Positions 58,174 through 64,000 of a stretch of 64,000 nt of DNA are shown one piece after another. This stretch comes from Lenzites betulinus. Its lineage: Eukaryota; Basidiomycota; Agaricomycetes; Polyporales; Polyporaceae. The DNA lies in NCBI GenBank assembly GCA_022264855.1, contig JABYQU010000038.1, positions 1 to 64,000 on the forward strand, given 5' to 3'. Both the position numbers and the translations under genes were made by a program. Each line of letters starts with the position of its first letter. Positions within the stretch are counted from its first letter, which is position 1. Under the pieces are notes generated by a model that saw only the letters and a list, made by a program, of their open reading frames with translations, ran no database searches and was not told where the DNA came from.

Positions 58174-60796
58174 ATGGACGCCTCCTCAAGCCGACAACCG
58201 ACAGGGGGAGACCGACGTCCGCCCCACCGCACACCTGGGACAGCTACAAAATCCGCAGCACGAAAGAAGGCGCTTCCCCCTCCAGATGCACGAGACGCAG
58301 CCAATCCACCTCCGCCTGCAGTGCGGCCGCTCTCTGGAGTTGCACGGAAAAGTGGCGTCAGTGGTGCTATGTAAGAGCTTTTTTATTGGATGAATCTACT
58401 GCGATATGCTCATCGTTAAAGTCTGAGGGATGCAATGAGACCGCCGGCAGAACCGCCTCGAGTGAACCGCCCCCTTCAACGACCGATTGCGGGAGTACGG
58501 CGTGTCTCAAAAACAGCCCAGCAGGTTAGGGCTCCACCTCAGAGGCCAGCCAACGACCCACGCGCACGTGCGCAGCCCGAGCAGGGCGTGCGTAAGGTGG
58601 TACGCAAGGTAGCATCGGCGATGCCCACGTCACAGAGGCGGCCGCAGTCTTCCTTCAACTTCATCGCACCTCTCGTTCGGACCAGGGATCTGCCGGCCGC
58701 CAAGAGCGTGCCGTTGAAACCGGTTTTTCACCTCCTATCACAAAGGGCTGTCGCACTGCGGCCTAAGGTAGCTGACGACGACACGGGCGATGCACCTAAG
58801 GTGCGCAATACACCGCGTGCGTCTGCTGCGGCTATGTCGGTCCAGCGCCGTGCGGGGATTTCGCCGCGCAAGGCTGTCGCAGCTGCGGCACAGGCTTCAC
58901 CGTTACGGCGACGGGCAGGTGCACCCCCGCGACTGCAACCGGGTCAGGCAGCGCAAACTTCGGATGTGTCCTCTACATCCGAGGACTCCGATGACGGTGA
59001 CATGTACGTCTGTTCCGTCATTTTTGTGTGCAGCGTAAGCAGACTGACACCTGTTGCAGACCTCCCCGAATACGCCTTCCGCAGCGTCAGCCAAGCGCTG
59101 TACCAGCAAGCCTTCGCCAGACTGCTACGAAAGCTGCGCGCAAGCAACCTATTGCGGCTGACTCGTCGGTAAGGTCGCTTGGCAAGGCCGCGCGCAAGCT
59201 GCGCATCTCCTCGGATGATGAAGCGGCGGAGAATTCGAATGATCCAGACGACGACTTGGATATCGATGAGCTGTTAGATGCCTTTGACGCAATCACGTCA
59301 AGCGCGCTTCGCCTGCAGGAGAAAAAAAGGCTACCTTTCCTCCTCCGGAATCTTCGTGCTGGGTTTGAGCGGTGTTGCGCGCAGCGAGGGGTACGCATGC
59401 ATCCAGAGGAGAAGCCTAAGGCTGCAGTCGAGGTCGTGTATCGATACTATCCTGATGGGTACGAGGAGGACGAGGACTCTTCGGACGAGGAACAAGAATT
59501 CCAGGCGCAGACTGGTTTCATGTCGGAGTGGTATTGCCCCCTCTGCCAGCTCTATACACCCTTCCAGACCAAGGACATGCTTGCATTCCACCTTCGGCGT
59601 GACCATAGGGATGTAAAGGTCTCGTGGACGGAAGTCGGCGTCCAGGATGTAGGGGTCCTCATCGCAATATCCGGTAGCTGACCTCCACTGATGCAACGAC
59701 ATAGGCACGGAGCTTTCGCATCGTACTTATTCTTCCAGATTACGACGAGCTCGATGAATCTACCTCAGATGAAGACGAGGAGGAACATCAAGAAGAGCAA
59801 GAGATAATCAAGCCTGAGCCGGAGGAACACGAAGTTGACGCCGAAGGATCCAGGTAAGTATTTGACTCAACGTATGCTGGCTCTAACTCGTTGACCGTGT
59901 TACCAGACAAACAAGTGAAAGGCTCAGTTCACCTCCTGATGTCTCTCGCACACGCGATCCGTTATTCCTCCCTGGCAGCGACGACGAGGAATCCATCCCG
60001 GACACAAACTCTCCTTCCCTCACAGGTGTGGAGTCGAAGGTTGAGCTAAAGACCTTTGACAGAATGTCCGTAGTCCCGGAGGTTAGGTACAATCACTCGG
60101 TTGTGCCCGAGGAGCCTCGAGATCACGAGGAATCCCTAGGGAGCCAAATCCCCAGAGTCTCTACGTACACCTCGTATCGTGGATCACTTCCGAATCGATA
60201 TCCTAGTCCCCCGCCACCGGCTGACCCGCTCGGCCCCGCGGCTCAATATCCCTATTTGCCAGCCACCAACAGCGATGGTCAGGAAGCATACTCGTGCCGC
60301 ATCGGTGGGCCCCGCATATACGATCTGTTGAATGACATGCCCCTCGATAAGTTTGGGATCATGTCTTGGGCCATCGTGGACAGGGAGGAGGAACTGTTTG
60401 AGATGGACGACGTGAGTGACGAAGACAAGGTGATGCTCGCTCTTTGGAACCGGTGGATAATGTTGCATAAGTATGTCTTTTCCAGCTGTTACCTCTCTTA
60501 GGCCTGATATTTATCTTCGCATGTAGGACCGACTTCATCTTCGGAGACTACTTGCAAGGCGTGAAAAGCTTCCTCGATGAATATTGGCGGGACATCCACA
60601 AAGCCGCGGGTTGGCGTGCTTTGCGAGCATTCCTCTTGGTACAGTCTTACCATCTCATTTCCTTGCCTGTGTCTAACCGTATCATAAGATGCTCAACGTG
60701 AACAGGTATCTAACTCTTGCAAACGTGATTGACGCGTTGAAGCATTACGAAAGCATGACAGGCATGGACCTGTGGTACAAGGAAGGGGCAGAGTAG
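58174..60796 (+). CDS. SUZ12: SUZ12-like VEFS-box protein, probable PRC2 subunit
   Basis: Seven exons (58174-58370, 58428-59003, 59060-59648, 59705-59853, 59907-60470, 60527-60638, 60689-60796) give 764 residues. The first 280 residues are basic and disordered. A single C2H2 finger follows (WYCPLCQLYTPF...H....H), then FRIVLILPDYDE and a long acidic linker. The C-terminal block, from about MALWNRW-like LALWNRWIMLHK to LKHYESM, with FGDYLQGVKSFLDEY and ALRAFLLMLNVNRYLT, matches the VEFS box of SUZ12/EMF2. One C2H2 finger plus a C-terminal VEFS box is the SUZ12 layout. SUZ12 holds PRC2 together for H3K27 methylation. The N-terminal half has no detectable match by eye, so the call rests on the C-terminus. 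Confidence 0.7.
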
Positions 60797-61101
60797 CTGT
60801 AACATAGCTGACATATGTATATAGTGTATTATATCATACACCGTCTATACGCCTGGCTGTACATTATCATTTCAGTCTTGGGTACCTCACGACCCTAGGG
60901 ATGCAGGAATGTTGTTGTGTTGTTTTGGCGCTTGGGTGTTTCAGGGAACGTACACACCTGCCCTTTTTGGACTGATTTGACTGCGTGCGGGGGCTTACGT
61001 AATACGCACCCCGCCTAGTTGTGGCTGCTGGATTCCAAGCGCGGCGACTACACTTGTTCTCTTACCTCCATTGCCGACACTTGGTCGCGCTCGTTTCCCC
61101 C
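60797..61101. other. short intergenic spacer
   Basis: About 300 bases between two genes on the same strand. Nothing recognised. Confidence 0.5.
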
Positions 61102-64000
61102 ATGATCTCGTCGTTGCCTAAACGGCCAGCCTCGGCCTCTCCTGAAAGGGATAGACCGAGCAAACGCCAAGCAACAGAGGAGCCGGAAGAAGGTGAACTA
61201 GAGGACGCGACTCCGCCGCCCCCGCCAGTGGCCAAATCTCCCTCTCCCTCCAAGGATGGCCCAAAGCCAGTTGCGAAGGTTCCATTCCCCTTCAAAAAGA
61301 AGGCGGCCCTGCCGGAGGATGTATTGGGCCCGCGTAATGGGCAAGGCAAGGATAGGACAGGGCTACACGACGATGAACGGAGACACCGCGACCGAGAGGA
61401 TGACGCCCACAGGCTAGCATTCAGTCTTCCTCAGCGACCTTGGGGAGCCGACCGTTGGGAGCCTGCACCAAATCGATACGAACGTCCCCGACGTGAGGGT
61501 CAGAGCTATGCCCCGGAGCCAAGGCACTATGCCCGCGACGCTGATCGACGGTCGTACCGTTCCCCTACGCCCCCTCGTCATACAGAGCGGAGACCACCTT
61601 CACGCTCCCCATCATCAACGCGGTCGAGGTCCCCTCTAACACCCAGCTCTCAAAAGGAGAAGAAACACCGACTCCCCCAGCCTCGTGCAGTTCTTCCCGA
61701 TCCTCCGAGTACTTTCCGGGGTGCGTATGAGTCTGACCGATGGCGGAGCGACGACTCTAGCTGGTCCCGTCGGAACGGGTCTGTTAATGGGCGATACGAA
61801 GAATCATGGGACGACCGCAATGGCAGGCGCTGGGAGGGTGAGGCCAATGGTCGAAGCTACGCTCGCGCGAATTCTCCTGAGGCATATGTGCCTCGCTCCC
61901 CTTCACCGCGGCCAACAGAACCGTCGCGCCCTATTTCCCCCAGAACCACGCCTCCAACGAACGGGGTCGATGGTCATGCGAACACGCCTCCCCCGCCTGT
62001 ACGCCCGCCCCCACCTCCACCCCCAGAGTCCACATCTCTCCCTCCTCGGCCTGCTGCCCCGTCCAATATTCACTCGCCACGCCCACTACCATCTACTTTG
62101 CCCAGACAGGAGTCTGAGATACGTGCAGCAGCATCAGATCCGTCTCGGCGAGATATTAGCAGAGATATTGCACCCAAACCGTCTATCCGTCGGCCGAGGC
62201 GTAAGCCCGTACACCGATCTCGGGAACAGGAACTCGAGGCATACGGCCATATGTTTGCAGGCTGTGGACAACAGAGTGACTACGCCGTCCTCACGAAGCT
62301 TGGAGAAGGAACATTCGGGTACGTGCTGAAACATGCGCGAGTTCGCGTGGGCCGTCTTTACAGTATTAAATCGCTCACACTGTTGCAGAGAGGTACACAA
62401 AGCGATACACCGCGAGAAAGGGCACACTGTTGCCCTTAAGCGCATTCTCATGCACAACGAAAAGGAGGGCATGCCGGTCACTGCCCTTCGAGAGATCAAG
62501 ATCCTCAAGGCCCTGAAGCATTCCTGCATCATCGACATTTTCGATATGTTCGTCGTCAGAAGTACGTCATCATGTCATGGCAGTGGTTGTGTCACTTGAT
62601 AGGGACCATCGCCAACCTGACTATTCTTCTTGATCGGGCAGGCCACGGCAGAGAGTCGCCGCTGTCTGTCTACATGGTATTCCCCTACATGGATCATGAC
62701 CTTGCCGGCCTGCTGGAGAACGAGCGTGTCAAGCTCTCTCCCAGCCAGATCAAGCTTTATATGAAGCAGCTCTTGGAAGGAACGGAGTATATGCACCGGG
62801 TATGCATTTGCGCCTCTCTTCGGCGCGGTCGAGCCCTCAACTGTTACAGAATCACATCCTCCACCGTGACATGAAAGCGGCGAATTTGCTAATCTCAAAT
62901 GACGGATGCTTGAAGATCGCAGATTTCGGTTTGGCACGTGCGTTCGACCCTACCATCGTGACCCGGAAGGAAGATTCGCGGGGGCGCGAACGGAAGTACA
63001 CCAACTGCGTCGTCACTCGCTGGTACCGCCCTCCCGAGCTGTTATTAGGTGCTCGTCAGTATGGCGGTGAGGTAGACCTCTGGGGTGTCGGGTAAGTCCG
63101 AGGCCGCGGTGTAGTGTCGGCAGCAGGTTCATTGCTAACACGACGCTAGGTGCGTCTTGGGTGAGATGTTCTTCCGTAAACCCATCCTTCCTGGTGGGTC
63201 CGACATAGACCAGCTGGACAAGATCTGGCAATTGTGTGGCACGCCGTCCGTACTCAGTTGGCCTGAGTATTCTTCTTTGCCGGGGTGTGATGGGGTCAAG
63301 AATTTCCCTTATCAACCCCGGCGGCTTAGGCAGACATATGAATCGTAGGTGAATCCCTTGCTGCGCTTGTGCCTAATTCTCAGAGAGATCTCTAGCATCG
63401 GCCCTGAAACGGTGGATCTTCTGGACAAGCTACTTGTTTGTAACCCCAAAGAGCGCCTTACAGCTTCCCAAGCCTTAGACCACGACTACTTTTGGACTGA
63501 CCCCCTGCCAGCCGATCCAAAATCGTGGGTGTCTTCTTTTGCTGTCTTGCGTCTTGCTGCCTTGCTCACGATGGTCTACATCGTAGGCTACCCACTTATG
63601 AAGCATCCCACGAGTTTGACAAGCGTGGACGGCGTCATCAACCACCTGCAGGTCCCGTTATGCCCCACCATGCCGACGGCCCACCAAGGGGTCTACCTCC
63701 GCCCACTGGAGCCATCCACCACGGTCGACCGCCCCCTCCTCGCGAGTCGTTCCGCAACGGCCCCCCTCCTCCACGATACCCTCCTCCTGGCATGGGCCCA
63801 ATGCCGGTTCCATCGTACGTGTCACTCCCCCCTGTTCCGTATCCCCTATATGGCCACCCTGTGGGCCCACCCCCTACGCTTCCGCCGATTTCCCTCCGTC
63901 CGGGCCAGCCCTTGCCCCAGATCATCCCCCTGGCGATGGCCCAGCCCTTGCCGCCCCCTCCGTTCGGGCGGCCGGTCCCCTACCTACCTCCCCGTCCTCC
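61102..64000 (+). CDS. BUR1: BUR1/CDK9-type cyclin-dependent kinase, 3' end cut by window
   Basis: Exons 61102-62318, 62389-62561, 62642-62799, 62850-63091, 63150-63344, 63396-63524 and 63587 onward. The start [18 protein letters not shown] begins a 390-residue Ser/Arg/Pro-rich N-terminal extension. The kinase domain has GEGTFGEVHKA, VALKRI, the cyclin-binding helix [11 protein letters not shown] (PITALRE-like), [21 protein letters not shown] and the activation loop [17 protein letters not shown]. The insert [12 protein letters not shown] before the loop is typical of Bur1/CDK9. The C-terminal part is a Pro/Gly-rich tail that runs off the window with no stop. Bur1 phosphorylates Spt5 and the RNA polymerase II tail during elongation. 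Ctk1 is the alternative, less likely. Confidence 0.87.

Noticed and set aside
2431..64000. CRISPR array, bacterial operon or phage features
   Set aside because: No spaced direct repeats of that kind; introns and gene families are plainly eukaryotic.

Overview
The window looks like nuclear DNA from a basidiomycete mushroom, most probably an Agaricomycete of the Polyporales type (the order is inferred, not proven). The evidence is about 21 dense genes on both strands, coding sequence broken by many short GT-AG introns (mostly 49-60 nt), GC-rich codon use, and fungal families such as Fet3/Ftr1, HET, SREBP, HIR1, zf-PARP and CBM19. I joined exons by hand from splice sites, reading phase and family similarity. 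Where exon coordinates are given, the joined lengths divide by three.

Left part (1-13.7 kb): a MYND-finger protein; two small proteins with a single Sin3-type PAH repeat on either side of the Fe-S assembly factor CIA1; a DUF4336 metallo-beta-lactamase-like protein; and a tandem pair of unusual genes with N-terminal C2H2 fingers and a C-terminal RING. A third member of that family lies at 35.3-36.3 kb. All three genes have a phase-0 intron immediately before the first zinc-binding His of their fingers, and a phase-2 intron immediately before the same RING cysteine. This lineage-expanded family is the best candidate here for a little-described system.

Middle part (13.7-31 kb): a 3.3 kb stretch without a recognisable gene, then a divergent iron-uptake pair, FTR1 (permease) and FET3 (ferroxidase). 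Their shared promoter carries four sites matching the ATCWGATAA motif of fungal iron-responsive GATA repressors. More such sites lie in the gene-poor stretch to the left. After these come a secreted double-psi beta-barrel protein, a small JTB-like membrane protein, a 270-bp MITE flanked by TA, and a large HET-domain protein whose tail has four related short motifs and an in-frame TAG.

Right part (31-64 kb): HIR1 (histone chaperone), the third C2H2-RING gene, a two-finger zf-PARP protein with zinc-loop microexons, RPS26 (first coding exon is only ATG), a CBM19 secreted protein, a 1.4 kb element with terminal inverted repeats, SREBP/Sre1, a YSC84-like SH3 protein, a D-amino-acid oxidase, an MTH1-type Nudix hydrolase, a sphingolipid delta-4 desaturase, a SUZ12-like VEFS-box protein (PRC2), and a BUR1/CDK9-type kinase cut by the window edge. 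The neighbours do not form one pathway, apart from FTR1/FET3. Several chromatin and transcription regulators (HIR1, SUZ12-like, two PAH proteins, zf-PARP, BUR1, Sre1) occur together, but I see no sign that they act as a cluster.
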